Of a stretch of DNA of 64,000 bases, positions 9,485-18,322 are shown piece by piece. A program made the translations under genes and the position numbers. Origin of the DNA: Clostridia bacterium (GTDB lineage Bacteria; Bacillota; Clostridia; Oscillospirales; Acutalibacteraceae); the NCBI GenBank assembly GCA_017549105.1, contig JAFYVN010000006.1:219228-283227 (forward strand), in the 5' to 3' direction. Numbering within the stretch: position 1 is the first letter of the stretch; each line of letters starts with the position of its first letter. The notes beneath the pieces are model-generated. The model worked only from the letters and a program-made list of their open reading frames with translations. It searched no databases and was not told where the DNA came from.

Positions 9485-10417
9485 TTACTCTTCTACCTTA
9501 TCGGCAACCTTATCAAATAATTTGCCTGCCTTTACGGCAACTTTATCCGCAATAAGCTCAAGCTGGGTGCCGTTTGTGCAAACAACAAACATCGACGTAA
9601 GCAGGCTTACTATACTGCACATAGCATACTTGCTTTCAAGCGTCGCTGATACAACAGCAAAAACAGCAATTGCAATATAGGCAAACGCACCGAGATAATC
9701 GGCTTTCTTTTCTTTGACTGCACTGTTACTCTTGTTTTTCTTGCCCTTACGGTTTGAACCCTTGACGGTTTTAAGTGAAAATACCGCACAAACAACAAAC
9801 AAAGCAGCAATAATAACCATAGGAACTGTCTTCCAGGGGAATGCCCTTAAAGTTGAAAAGCTGAAGTTAAAACGCAGCTCGTAAGCGACACAGACAAAAC
9901 AAATCACAAGCGAAACCAATGCCGCACTGAAAACAATCTTTTCCCACGTTTTTGCTTCTTTAAGCCTTGGTGCAACAAGAACGAGCAACACAAAAATTGC
10001 AGCGGGAATAACCGTAAAAGCAAACGGCTCGTATATTACAAACAGCGCAAGCGAAGCAACAACGCCAATCGGTATAAACCTTGTATCGGAAACGCAGAAA
10101 AGAACAACAGCAATTATCACCATAGTCAAATTAAAAGCTAAATTCACATAAAAAAGTGAAAATGCACCGATAAAGACAACAACTGCCGCAATGATGCGGA
10201 TTAAATTCTGTCCCGTGAAAAATTCTTCTTTTTTCGTCGGGAATTTACTGAAAAACAGTAAAACATAAAACACGCACATCAGCAAGCCGAAAACAAGCGC
10301 ACCTACGCTGGGCTTACCTTTTCTGAACATAACAACCAGGGTTTTTATCAGAACAACCGCAAAAAGAAATATAAGTGTCTTAAGCTGACTTTTGGACGTT
10401 GATAAATTTTTTAACAT
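9485..10417 (-). CDS. polytopic membrane protein of unknown family
   Basis: 310 residues from the ATG at 10417. AAGGAG sits 9 bp upstream, overlapping the last codons of the upstream radical SAM gene; the longer reading frame back to 10561 lies inside that gene and is rejected. About nine hydrophobic helices are visible, with a lysine-rich loop (KGSNRKGKKNKSN) before the last two. I recognise no catalytic motif or transporter signature. It lies between two radical SAM paralogues in one operon, so it may export, anchor or help modify the product of the locus; this is inference from position only. Confidence 0.7.
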   Translation of the reverse strand: MLKNLSTSKSQLKTLIFLFAVVLIKTLVVMFRKGKPSVGALVFGLLMCVFYVLLFFSKFPTKKEEFFTGQNLIRIIAAVVVFIGAFSLFYVNLAFNLTMVIIAVVLFCVSDTRFIPIGVVASLALFVIYEPFAFTVIPAAIFVLLVLVAPRLKEAKTWEKIVFSAALVSLVICFVCVAYELRFNFSFSTLRAFPWKTVPMVIIAALFVVCAVFSLKTVKGSNRKGKKNKSNSAVKEKKADYLGAFAYIAIAVFAVVSATLESKYAMCSIVSLLTSMFVVCTNGTQLELIADKVAVKAGKLFDKVADKVEE

Positions 10418-10418
10418 A

Positions 10419-12359
10419 TCAACACTCTCCTTCTGTGAATTTTTTCGGCGAATAGCAATCCGAAGAATAGAGAGCCGCCGCCTGATTTCTGCCGTACCAC
10501 ACAATGCGGCACGCATAGTCATAAAGAGAATCGCATTTTTCTTTATCGTCAACGGTAACAACCGTTTTCACCTTATTGAGAGGCTCATATCTGCCCTCAT
10601 AAATTTTTTCGGTATAATCATAAAAATCATAATCCGAAGTGATTTTTATATTTCCGCTTTTTCCGACTCGTTTAAGAATTTGGCGCTGATAATCAAACAC
10701 TGCTTCGGTTTCATCATCTGTTCCGAATTTATATTCAACAAGATTTTTGAGTTCAGCATAAATTTCGTCTGCTCTTTCAAGAGCTTTGAGAAAGAATATT
10801 TCGTCAAACTGCCAGCATATATCCCCAAGCGATTCACAAGGCGCTGCCCAGGCATTTATGCCCTGCGTCATACCTTCAGCAAGATTACGGATAACGGAAT
10901 AAACGCTGTTGCCCGCAGAATTTTCATTTTCAGAAAAAGATTCGATGATTGATGAATAAATCTCGTGATAGCTGATTCCTTTCTCGTTTCTCAGATACAT
11001 TGCCACTGCTCTGAAAAATCCGATATTGTGAAAAGCCTGAACAAGGCAGGCAAAAACTACGCAATATATCCAGTCCTCAACGCTCATTGAATTTGTTTTT
11101 ATGACCGCTGAATTATATTCCTGAACCCCGTGCTTCTCAAGAGAGCTGCAATGCGCCTGAAAAAACGGTGTTCTGACGGTTTCGATTCCGAATTTTTCAA
11201 CAAATTCGGGCGACCCCATATCCGAATTCGGCAGAAGGTCGCAGGTATAAACCTGAATCGCCTTGTGCTGACCGTATTCGAGCAAATCACAGATACCTTT
11301 TGTGAAGCTCTCCTTTGTTTCGCCCGGAAGGCCGAGAATAAGCTCGGACGAGGTTGAAATTCCGCATCGGCTGTATTCATTCATCAGCTCTCTGAAATGC
11401 TCAAGCGATATGTTTTTTCTGCCGATATTTTCAAGAACAACAGGTGAAAGACTCTGAAACGACAGCGTCTGTGCTTTGTCAAGACCGTATTCATTGAAAC
11501 GCTTGCAGATTTTTTTAACAAATTCCGTTCTGTTTTTAGTAAAACAAACACGGAAATTCTTGGGGTATCCCGTTGCTTTTTTTGATTTGATTATGTATTC
11601 AGCAATTTCTTCGTCTCTGTCAACAATGCCGAAATTACCGTCTGCACAGTAAACATACTCTATTCCATGAGAAGAAATCCAGTCAATTTCAGCTTTTATT
11701 CTCTCCATCGGAAAAAGCCTTACCCGACTGCCGAGAGTACCCCAATCGCAAAACGCACACTTAAACGGACAGCCTCTGTTGGTTTCGAGAATTGCGGAAA
11801 AATTGGTTTTTCCGTCCGTTATCGAATCAAAAATTCCGTTAAGATAAGGTGACGGATATTCGCTCAGGCAAAAGCTCTTTTCTGCCGTTTTGAAATAACT
11901 GCCGTTTTCTTTATAAGCAATATTCTCAACATTTTCAAGGGGTTCATTATTCAGAAGAGAAAGCACAATTCCGAGAAAAGCTTCTTCTCCCTCACGGTAA
12001 ATCAGGATATCCGCTTCGGGGCATTCATCAAATGTAGCGAAATCCCGAAGAATATTATGTCCGCCGAAAACAATAACCGCCGACGGATAAGCTTCTTTGA
12101 CGGCTTTGGCAAGCGCTTTGTTATATTCATAGTTCCACACGGAACACGAAAACGCAACAATAAACGGATTTTTGAGTTTTTCAAGTGCCTGCTCAATCGG
12201 TTCGTGAGTAAAAATAAACCCACCGAGACTGCACTCTTTTTTTACCGTTTCGTTATCAAAGGCATAGGCGGCGATGCAACCGGATGCATACGGAATATAA
12301 ACGCTTCTTATTTCGTTGCCGTAAACATTATTTGCCTGAACAAAATATATGTTTTTCAC
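10419..12359 (-). CDS. B12-binding-type radical SAM protein, 640-residue family (copy C)
   Basis: A 646-residue protein starting at GTG, with AAAGGAG 7 bp upstream. Same architecture as copies A and B: FGGHN near 98, GEE near 123, radical SAM Cys197, Cys201 and Cys204 in RGCPFKCAFCDWG, LPGET, and an unassigned C-terminal region. It is the first gene of the minus-strand operon and has a near-consensus promoter at 12392-12420. Three divergent copies in one locus suggest successive steps or different substrates and not simple dosage, since they differ along their whole length. Confidence 0.85.
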   Translation of the reverse strand: MKNIYFVQANNVYGNEIRSVYIPYASGCIAAYAFDNETVKKECSLGGFIFTHEPIEQALEKLKNPFIVAFSCSVWNYEYNKALAKAVKEAYPSAVIVFGGHNILRDFATFDECPEADILIYREGEEAFLGIVLSLLNNEPLENVENIAYKENGSYFKTAEKSFCLSEYPSPYLNGIFDSITDGKTNFSAILETNRGCPFKCAFCDWGTLGSRVRLFPMERIKAEIDWISSHGIEYVYCADGNFGIVDRDEEIAEYIIKSKKATGYPKNFRVCFTKNRTEFVKKICKRFNEYGLDKAQTLSFQSLSPVVLENIGRKNISLEHFRELMNEYSRCGISTSSELILGLPGETKESFTKGICDLLEYGQHKAIQVYTCDLLPNSDMGSPEFVEKFGIETVRTPFFQAHCSSLEKHGVQEYNSAVIKTNSMSVEDWIYCVVFACLVQAFHNIGFFRAVAMYLRNEKGISYHEIYSSIIESFSENENSAGNSVYSVIRNLAEGMTQGINAWAAPCESLGDICWQFDEIFFLKALERADEIYAELKNLVEYKFGTDDETEAVFDYQRQILKRVGKSGNIKITSDYDFYDYTEKIYEGRYEPLNKVKTVVTVDDKEKCDSLYDYACRIVWYGRNQAAALYSSDCYSPKKFTEGEC

Positions 12360-12391
12360 CGCTGTTCTCCTTTTAATATATATATTGTATT

Positions 12392-12420
12392 ATTATATCA
12401 CTTCAAAAAAACAATGTCAA
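12392..12420 (-). promoter_or_regulatory. SigA promoter of the minus-strand radical SAM operon
   Basis: On the minus strand, TTGACA (12420-12415), a 17-bp spacer and TATAAT (12397-12392). Both hexamers are perfect. It reads into the GTG at 12359. Confidence 0.85.
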
Positions 12421-12468
12421 CAAACGCAACCCGATTACAGGAATTACACATAAAAATCTCCGCTGTCA

Positions 12469-12497
12469 TTGACTAACGGATAACAAAGTGATAAAAT
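12469..12497 (+). promoter_or_regulatory. SigA promoter of the epimerase gene
   Basis: TTGACT (12469-12474), a 17-bp spacer and TAAAAT (12492-12497). It is divergent from the promoter at 12392-12420, so the two transcription units are probably expressed from one shared control region. Confidence 0.75.
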
Positions 12498-12528
12498 AGC
12501 TTATATCAATTTAACGGAAGTGAAAAAA

Positions 12529-13464
12529 ATGCTCAATATTCTTGTTACCGGCGGCGCAGGTTACATCGGTTCAGTGCTTGTTCCCCTTCTTCTTTCAAAG
12601 GGTTGCCGTGTTACGGTACTTGACAATTTCTTTTATAATCAGAATTCTTTGCTCGAATGCTGTGCGAACCCGAATTTCGAAATGATTAATGCGGATGCAC
12701 GCAACGAAAACGCAGTCCGCGAGGCTATGAAGGGCAAAGATTATATTATCCCCCTTGCCGCTCTTGCGGGATTCCCCATCTGCGACAAAGAGGCTTGCTC
12801 GGCTTATTCAATCAACCTTGATGCAATAAAAATGATTCTCCGCCTGAGAGAATGCGGTCAGAGAATTATCTTTCCCTGCACAAACAGCGGCTACGGTCTT
12901 GGCGAAGGCGAAAGCTATTGCACCGAAAATTCACCGATAAAACCCATATCCATTTACGGCAAAAGCAAGGTTGAGGCAGAGGCTGCGGTGCTCAGCGAAA
13001 GCGGCACTACCGCATTCAGATTTGCAACTCTTTTCGGCGCATCACCGAGAATGAGAACCGACCTTCTTGTTAACGACTTTGTTTACAGAGCTGTTTTTGA
13101 CAGAACTCTCGTTGTTTTTGAAGGCAGCTTCAAACGAAACTATCTTCACGTAAGAGATGCCGCAAACGCCTTCTGGTTTGCAATCGAAAACTTCGAAAAA
13201 ATGGAGGGCGGCACTCACAACTGCGGTCTTTCGGATTCCAACCTTTCAAAGATTGAACTTTGCGAAAAAATCAAACTCATTCTCCCCAAATTTGTTTATA
13301 TCGAAGCTCCCGTCGGTGAAGATCCCGATAAGAGAAACTATATTGTTTCCAACGAAAAACTCGAATCACTCGGCTGGAAACCTCTTTATTCACTTGATGA
13401 CGGCATAAGAGAGCTTACAAAAGCATATCAGATTATTAAAAATAACCAATATTCCAATATATAA
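12529..13464 (+). CDS. NAD-dependent sugar epimerase/dehydratase (extended SDR)
   Basis: 311 residues from the ATG at 12529, chosen over GTG 12520 because GGAAGTG is well placed 6 bp before it. The N-terminus has the Rossmann glycine motif GGAGYIGS. The active-site YxxxK is YGKSK near residue 147, preceded by a Ser/Thr-rich strand ending CTNSGYG. This is the plan of UDP-glucose 4-epimerase-like enzymes that interconvert or dehydrate nucleotide sugars in the cytoplasm; the exact sugar cannot be told. It may supply the donor for the glycosyltransferase in the neighbouring radical SAM locus (inference). A bidirectional terminator follows. Confidence 0.85.
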   Translation: MLNILVTGGAGYIGSVLVPLLLSKGCRVTVLDNFFYNQNSLLECCANPNFEMINADARNENAVREAMKGKDYIIPLAALAGFPICDKEACSAYSINLDAIKMILRLRECGQRIIFPCTNSGYGLGEGESYCTENSPIKPISIYGKSKVEAEAAVLSESGTTAFRFATLFGASPRMRTDLLVNDFVYRAVFDRTLVVFEGSFKRNYLHVRDAANAFWFAIENFEKMEGGTHNCGLSDSNLSKIELCEKIKLILPKFVYIEAPVGEDPDKRNYIVSNEKLESLGWKPLYSLDDGIRELTKAYQIIKNNQYSNI

Positions 13465-13466
13465 CA

Positions 13467-13501
13467 AAAAGACTGCTCAGCAACGAGCAGTCTTTCTTTT
13501 T
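13467..13501. terminator. bidirectional rho-independent terminator
   Basis: GACTGCTC/GAGCAGTC stem (13471-13491) flanked by A-run and T-run. It separates the epimerase from the convergent membrane protein gene. Confidence 0.85.
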
Positions 13502-14738
13502 ATCCTGTGATTGTGAACAAGCTTATGCCTGATGCATAAACCAACCATACTGCCGCAACGATGAAGCCTTTGCCTTTTAGTTTTTCTTTGAAATAAAGCA
13601 CCGTTTTTTCGAACGGTTCATCCTTCATTGCAAACATAAACATACCCAGACCGAACTGAACTATAAGTCCGGCTGCCGCCCATCTTGTCATATCGGTTGA
13701 AAGAATGCAGCACACAAGCGCAAAAACCGGAACGAGCATAAAGCAAAGATAAACGAACTTTCTGGGCTTTGTTTGTGCGTTCTTCATACACTTGATCCAT
13801 ATCACCCAAAAAACCGCAAAAATGGGAAGCGCTCCTATTGCAACAGTCCTTATTCCGCTGAAATTATATCCTTCCTCACGCAAATACCACAGAAGTGCAG
13901 AAATAAATTCAACAGGCGTCATTCCGGACATATCAACCCCGAGACGTTCTTCGTTCTCATGACTGCCGTAAAGATAATAGTCAAAATAATGAATCTGGTC
14001 ATAGGTAAGCTCTTCACCAAGCTTTTGCTCCATTATTTTATGCATTTCTTCAAAGGTGAAGGTTGCGGTCTCTTTTCCGACAAACGCACAGTAGAACATC
14101 AGCGCAACCGTTACCGCACACATAACCGTAAACAGAATTATATTGCCCGTTTTCTTTTCCTGAGTAAAAATAAGATAGAGCAGAACAGCTGCAATCAGCG
14201 GAAAATATGCTATGGTGTAAACATAGTTTATCAGCACTCCGCCTATGCAGAAAAGCGGAATCAGCCATCTGAACATTTTGTTTCTGACAGCGACAACCGA
14301 AAGCACCGTAAACAGATACATATATATATCGAGCAAGCCGAAAAATCTTGAAAACGTATAAACTCCGAATGCGCCCGAAACGGAAAACAGCGAAAAAATA
14401 ATGATGCACGGACGAAGATTTGAGTCTGTAGATTTTATAACCCTGCCAATCAGAACCGCAGTAAAAAAATAAACCAAAACAAGAACTACAGCGGCAAATC
14501 CGTTCATCCACTCAACTGTAGGCTTATCTGTCAAAAGGTTGACAAAAGAGCCAATAAGCAGTCTTGAAGTTTTGCCCATTGAAAAATCGGCAAGGTAATA
14601 GCCGTAATATCCCGGGTCCATTCCGCGGAAAACTGTAGTATCTATGCACCCCTGGATGCACAGAAGCAGAAACACGGAAAGCTCATATTTGAATTTTGAA
14701 ATTATATTCAATGATTTTTCTTTCAATCGGTTCACCAT
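13500..14738 (-). CDS. polytopic membrane protein, unknown family
   Basis: About 412 residues with roughly ten hydrophobic helices. The frame stays open up to 14765 (TTG) and 14762 (ATG), but those codons lie in the T-run of the upstream terminator, so the ATG at 14738 or a codon just after it is the better start; AAGGA is immediately upstream and the exact start is unsettled. A conserved-looking loop after the first helix holds DTTVFRGMDPGYYGYYL. The overall look is that of integral membrane glycosyltransferase or polymerase-like proteins, but no family is recognised. It is separated from the ABC transporter genes by a terminator and probably has its own weak promoter. Confidence 0.65.
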   Translation of the reverse strand: MVNRLKEKSLNIISKFKYELSVFLLLCIQGCIDTTVFRGMDPGYYGYYLADFSMGKTSRLLIGSFVNLLTDKPTVEWMNGFAAVVLVLVYFFTAVLIGRVIKSTDSNLRPCIIIFSLFSVSGAFGVYTFSRFFGLLDIYMYLFTVLSVVAVRNKMFRWLIPLFCIGGVLINYVYTIAYFPLIAAVLLYLIFTQEKKTGNIILFTVMCAVTVALMFYCAFVGKETATFTFEEMHKIMEQKLGEELTYDQIHYFDYYLYGSHENEERLGVDMSGMTPVEFISALLWYLREEGYNFSGIRTVAIGALPIFAVFWVIWIKCMKNAQTKPRKFVYLCFMLVPVFALVCCILSTDMTRWAAAGLIVQFGLGMFMFAMKDEPFEKTVLYFKEKLKGKGFIVAAVWLVYASGISLFTITG

Positions 14739-14763
14739 CCTTATGAATATAAATTTTAACATC

Positions 14764-14793
14764 AAAAAAACGCCTTGTCAACCAAGGCGTTTT
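14764..14793 (-). terminator. rho-independent terminator of the amino acid ABC operon
   Basis: On the minus strand, AACGCCTTG pairs with CAAGGCGTT (14791-14769) and is followed by seven T. It ends the transporter operon. Confidence 0.85.
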
Positions 14794-14797
14794 GAGT

Positions 14798-15592
14798 TTA
14801 TATAAGAACCTTTGAAAGAAATTCCTTGAGTCTGGGATCCTGCGGATTATCAAAGAAATCCTTGGGGTTATTCTCTTCTTTGATAACACCCTCGTCGATG
14901 AAAACAATTCTTGAACCGACTTCCTTCGCAAATCCCATTTCGTGGGTAACGATAACCATTGTCATACCCGACTTCGCAAGCTCTTTCATAACTTCAAGAA
15001 CTTCGCCGACCATTTCGGGGTCAAGCGCAGAAGTGGGTTCGTCAAAAAGGATAACATCGGGGTTCATCGCAAGCGAGCGCACTATTGCAACTCTCTGCTT
15101 CTGACCGCCCGAAAGCGTTGAAGGATAAGCGTTTGCCTTATCTTCAAGACCGATTCTTGCAAGAAGCTTCATTGCATTTTCTTTCTCGGTCTTTTTGATT
15201 TCATCCTTTGAACGGACAGGTTCTTTTTTCTTTGAAAAAATGTTACGGATTATCGCTTTTCTTCTGTCTGAAAGTGCACAGAGCACGGGTGAAAGCATAA
15301 TGTTCTGAATAACTGTTTTGTTATTGAAAAGATTGAAATGCTGAAACACCATACCGATTCGGCGACGGTGAATGTTGATATTTACCTTGGGATCTGCAAT
15401 ATCGACACCGTTGAAAATAATCTGACCGCCCGTCGGGTCTTCCATACAGTTAAGACATCTGAGGAAAGTTGATTTACCCGAGCCCGAAGGACCGATGACA
15501 ACAACAACATCGCCCTTGTTGATTTTGATATCAATTCCTTTAAGAACATCGACTTTACCGAAGCTTTTCTTAAGGTCAATTACGTCTATCAC
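14798..15592 (-). CDS. polar amino acid ABC transporter, ATP-binding protein (GlnQ/HisP type)
   Basis: A 264-residue cytoplasmic ATPase that powers amino acid uptake. Walker [10 protein letters not shown] (34-42), Q-loop MVFQHFNLF (81-89), signature LSGGQKQR (160-167), Walker B VILFDEP (180-186), switch His in THEMGFA. It is about 20-25 residues longer than usual because of a charged insertion at about 106-134 between the Q-loop and the signature. It starts at GTG, overlaps the permease gene by 17 bp, and has GGAG upstream inside that gene. The order binding protein, permease, ATPase is standard. Confidence 0.93.
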   Translation of the reverse strand: MIDVIDLKKSFGKVDVLKGIDIKINKGDVVVVIGPSGSGKSTFLRCLNCMEDPTGGQIIFNGVDIADPKVNINIHRRRIGMVFQHFNLFNNKTVIQNIMLSPVLCALSDRRKAIIRNIFSKKKEPVRSKDEIKKTEKENAMKLLARIGLEDKANAYPSTLSGGQKQRVAIVRSLAMNPDVILFDEPTSALDPEMVGEVLEVMKELAKSGMTMVIVTHEMGFAKEVGSRIVFIDEGVIKEENNPKDFFDNPQDPRLKEFLSKVLI

Positions 15593-16283
15593 TCTTCTTC
15601 AGGCTCCTTTCCATAAATTTGATAAGCACCGTGATGATGCAGACAATTACGATATAAATGATTGCCATTGCAAGATAAGGCACCATAAATTCGTAGCTGT
15701 TTGAACCGATATAGTTGAACGCAACATAAAGGTCTGCCGCACCGATAAACGAAACGATTGAGGTTTCTTTTATCAGAACAATAAACTCGTTGCCGAGAGT
15801 CGGAAGAATATTCTTGACTGCCTGAGGAATAACAATCTTCATCATTGTTGTTGCGAAACTCAGACCAACCGAGCGGCCGCCCTCAGTCTGACCGTAATCA
15901 ACCGACTGAATACCGCTTCGCATAATTTCAGATATGTAAGCACCGCTGTTGAGTCCGAAAACCGCAATCGCAACGCTGACGGAAGGAAGATTGATTCCCA
16001 TAAGAGGAAGCGCAACATAATAGAAAAGCAAAAGCTGAACCACCATCGGTGTTCCTCTGAAAAAGCCTACATAAAAAGTGCAGATTGAGTTAAGAACTCT
16101 CGGAAGTGTCTTATATTTGGGGATAACCCTTACAGTTGCAATAAGAGTACCGATAACGATACCGATAACAAGACCGAGAATTGCGATTTTTAATGTATTC
16201 TCAAGACCTTCAATAACCTTCACATAGCCTTTGTAGTCAATGAGAATTTCTATAAATTTATTTATTTTCGCTTCAAAATTCAT
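15576..16283 (-). CDS. polar amino acid ABC transporter, permease (HisM/GlnP type)
   Basis: 235 residues from the ATG at 16283; AAAGGA lies 8 bp upstream, which rules out the TTG at 16289. About five membrane helices and the inner-membrane signature ([13 protein letters not shown] region followed by [12 protein letters not shown]) typical of His/Glu/Gln/Arg permeases. It forms the membrane channel with the ATPase encoded next. It is preceded by a hairpin (16306-16332) that probably lowers its expression relative to the binding protein. Confidence 0.92.
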   Translation of the reverse strand: MNFEAKINKFIEILIDYKGYVKVIEGLENTLKIAILGLVIGIVIGTLIATVRVIPKYKTLPRVLNSICTFYVGFFRGTPMVVQLLLFYYVALPLMGINLPSVSVAIAVFGLNSGAYISEIMRSGIQSVDYGQTEGGRSVGLSFATTMMKIVIPQAVKNILPTLGNEFIVLIKETSIVSFIGAADLYVAFNYIGSNSYEFMVPYLAMAIIYIVIVCIITVLIKFMERSLKKSDRRN

Positions 16284-16305
16284 AAGCAAAATCCTTTTGC
16301 AAACA

Positions 16306-16332
16306 GTAACCCCACCTTTGAGGTGAGGTTAC
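16306..16332 (-). terminator. intra-operon hairpin / partial terminator
   Basis: A 12-bp stem with one mismatch (GTAACC... / ...GGTTAC) and a 3-base loop lies between the binding protein and permease genes. The T-run after it is short, so read-through is likely; such hairpins commonly let the binding protein be made in excess. Confidence 0.6.
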
Positions 16333-16351
16333 CGGTTTTATTTTTTGTTGT

Positions 16352-17215
16352 TTACTGAACTGCGTTGATTGCTTCTGTGATGCAAGCAGCGGGAGCGGAG
16401 TCGATGATAACATAGTTAACACCGCCGTTGATAAGATCCTGAACTGCAAGCGAACCGTTCTTGTAGCCTACGCAAGTTGCTGCAAAACCTGCGAATCCCC
16501 AGCCTTCATCGCCTTCAACGTAGAACTGACCTGTTGTGCCGTTCTGAACGCCGATTTTTGTTGATGCGTCGTATGTATTGAGGATTGCTTCAACTGCTGC
16601 TGCATCTGTGCAAGCATCAAATGTTGTGTCATCACCCTTAACGATGATTCTCTGCGATGCTGAATAGTATGAATCTGTGAAGTTAACATATTCTTCTCTG
16701 TCAGGCTTGATTGTAAGACCCGCCATTGCGATATCGCACTTCTGCTGACCAACGGAAAGGCAAACCGAATCAAAGTCCATATTGCTGATAACAAGTTCCT
16801 TGCCGAGCTTTTCTGCAAGGAGAGCAGCGATTTCCATATCGATGCCGTAATAATCTTCACCCATTGTGTATTCAAAGGGTTCAAAAGCAGCGTTTGTTGC
16901 AACAACAAGCTGATCCTTTGAGGGGTCAAGAGCAGCTGACTTTACAGCTGTGGGAGTGCCGTCACCGAAATACTTGTTGCAGATTTCATCGAATGTGCCG
17001 TCTGCTTTGATTTCAGCAATAAATGCGTTTGCTGCTTCAAGAAGCTCAGGCTGAGTTTTGTCAACACCGAATGCATATTCTTCCTGAGTGAGGTCAATGT
17101 CGATAACCTTTACTGCTGCGGTATCGGGTGTTTCATTGCCGCCGCAACCGAAGAGCATTGTTGCGGTAAGAGCGATAACCATAACTACCGCAAAAATTTT
17201 AACGAATTTTTTCAT
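16352..17215 (-). CDS. amino acid ABC transporter substrate-binding lipoprotein, circularly permuted
   Basis: 287 residues from the ATG at 17215, with GGAGGT 7 bp upstream. A lipoprotein signal ends at Cys24 (LFGC). The domain order is unusual. Residues about 36-85 (EEYAFGV, EIKADGTFDEICNKYFG) match what is normally the C-terminal end of GlnH-like proteins. The usual N-terminal strand (DQLVVATNAAFEPFEY) only begins at about 101. The protein then runs through AGLTIKPDREE, the GTTGQ segment and IIDSAP, and stops where the second hinge would normally lead into the tail. Ligand residues of the family (Ser/Ala-Gly-x-Thr and Arg in the DRE segment, and the late Asp) are present, so it should bind a polar amino acid. 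It is the first gene of the transporter operon. Confidence 0.93.
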   Translation of the reverse strand: MKKFVKIFAVVMVIALTATMLFGCGGNETPDTAAVKVIDIDLTQEEYAFGVDKTQPELLEAANAFIAEIKADGTFDEICNKYFGDGTPTAVKSAALDPSKDQLVVATNAAFEPFEYTMGEDYYGIDMEIAALLAEKLGKELVISNMDFDSVCLSVGQQKCDIAMAGLTIKPDREEYVNFTDSYYSASQRIIVKGDDTTFDACTDAAAVEAILNTYDASTKIGVQNGTTGQFYVEGDEGWGFAGFAATCVGYKNGSLAVQDLINGGVNYVIIDSAPAACITEAINAVQ

Positions 17216-17246
17216 TGGAACTACCTCCATAATTTTTGATGGAATT

Positions 17247-17275
17247 ATTATATCATTATATTAAGGAAAAGTAAA
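17247..17275 (-). promoter_or_regulatory. SigA promoter of the amino acid ABC operon
   Basis: Minus strand: TTTACT (17275-17270), 17-bp spacer, TATAAT (17252-17247), leading to the binding protein ATG at 17215. Confidence 0.7.
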
Positions 17276-17330
17276 GCAAAATTGTATTTTTATTACACAA
17301 ACTCAAAAAGCTTGCATTTTTTTCGGATAA

Positions 17331-18200
17331 TTATTCAACTTGACCAAGTGCGTTAGTAAAATCCTCATAAAAATCCGCTTCAAATTCCATATTTTCACCC
17401 GTTACGGGATGGGTAAAAAAACATCTTCGGCAATGAAGAAGCTGATGACCGATATCGGTCATAAAATCGCCGTACATATCGTCACCCGCAAGCGGATGAC
17501 CCGAAAAAGCCATATGAACTCTTATCTGATGAGTTCTGCCCGTTTCAAGACGGAGGCTGAGAAGAGTTGCGCCATTATAATTCTTTTCGGCACGCCAGTT
17601 TGTGACTGCAGGTTCAACACCAAGTTCGTATGAACACGCACGCAGGGTTTTCATCGGGTCGGGTCTGTAAATAGGCACATCCACTCTGCCTTCTCCGTGG
17701 AGTTCACCCTTGACGAGCGCATAATATTCTTTTTGAACACCGCCCGCAAGCTTGCTTGCCGAAAGCTTGTTGAGAGCGCACACAACAAGACCTGAAGTGC
17801 CTTTATCAAGTCTGCCTACTGCTCTGAATGCGGCATTCTTCCCCTTTTCGGCAAGATAAGCCGTAACTGCATTCGCAAGGGTATCTCCCTGGTGGTTATG
17901 GGTCGGGTGCATCGCCATAAACGGAGATTTGTTGACAACAAGAATGTCATCATCCTCATATACAATATTTATTTCTGCATGAAGAGCTTCGGGCAAAGCA
18001 TCGTCATCGGGAAGGGTCACGCTGATAACATCGCCCGCTTTAACAATATCAATCGTGCGGAGCGGTTTTCCGTTGCAGATAAGACTGTATTTTACCCTTT
18101 TCATCACCCTTGCGGAAAAACCGCAACCGCCCCTGAGAAAGTGCACGGTTTTTCTGCCGTCGTACTCGGGAGTGACCGTATATTCAATGGTTCTGGGCAT
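17331..18200 (-). CDS. RluA-family pseudouridine synthase
   Basis: 289 residues from the ATG at 18200, with AGGAG 7 bp upstream. The catalytic segment is GRLDKGTSGL, whose Asp attacks the uridine base; EYYALVKGEL and GRTHQIRVHM are further family motifs. An S4-like N-terminal region (residues 15-65) precedes it. It modifies uridines in rRNA or tRNA; the exact site cannot be read. It is a single gene between the ABC operon and a divergent secreted protein gene. Confidence 0.92.
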   Translation of the reverse strand: MPRTIEYTVTPEYDGRKTVHFLRGGCGFSARVMKRVKYSLICNGKPLRTIDIVKAGDVISVTLPDDDALPEALHAEINIVYEDDDILVVNKSPFMAMHPTHNHQGDTLANAVTAYLAEKGKNAAFRAVGRLDKGTSGLVVCALNKLSASKLAGGVQKEYYALVKGELHGEGRVDVPIYRPDPMKTLRACSYELGVEPAVTNWRAEKNYNGATLLSLRLETGRTHQIRVHMAFSGHPLAGDDMYGDFMTDIGHQLLHCRRCFFTHPVTGENMEFEADFYEDFTNALGQVE

Positions 18201-18259
18201 TATTTTTCTCCTGTACAATTTACAATTAATTACAATTAATCACAATCCTGTAACCAATA

Positions 18260-18288
18260 TTTACAATACCAAATTTCTTTGTTAAAAT
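18260..18288 (+). promoter_or_regulatory. SigA promoter of the secreted protein gene
   Basis: TTTACA (18260-18265), 17-bp spacer, TAAAAT (18283-18288). It lies 34 bp before the ATG at 18323. Confidence 0.7.
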
Positions 18289-18322
18289 CAAGTTGCAAGA
18301 TAAAAATAAGGGGGTTAACAAA

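Noticed and set aside
10418-10561. Longer start for the membrane protein at 9485
   Set aside because: The extension lies within the upstream radical SAM gene, while AAGGAG fits the ATG at 10417.
18210-18245. Direct repeat of TTACAATTAA before the secreted protein gene
   Set aside because: Only two copies in AT-rich DNA; not distinctive enough to call an operator.
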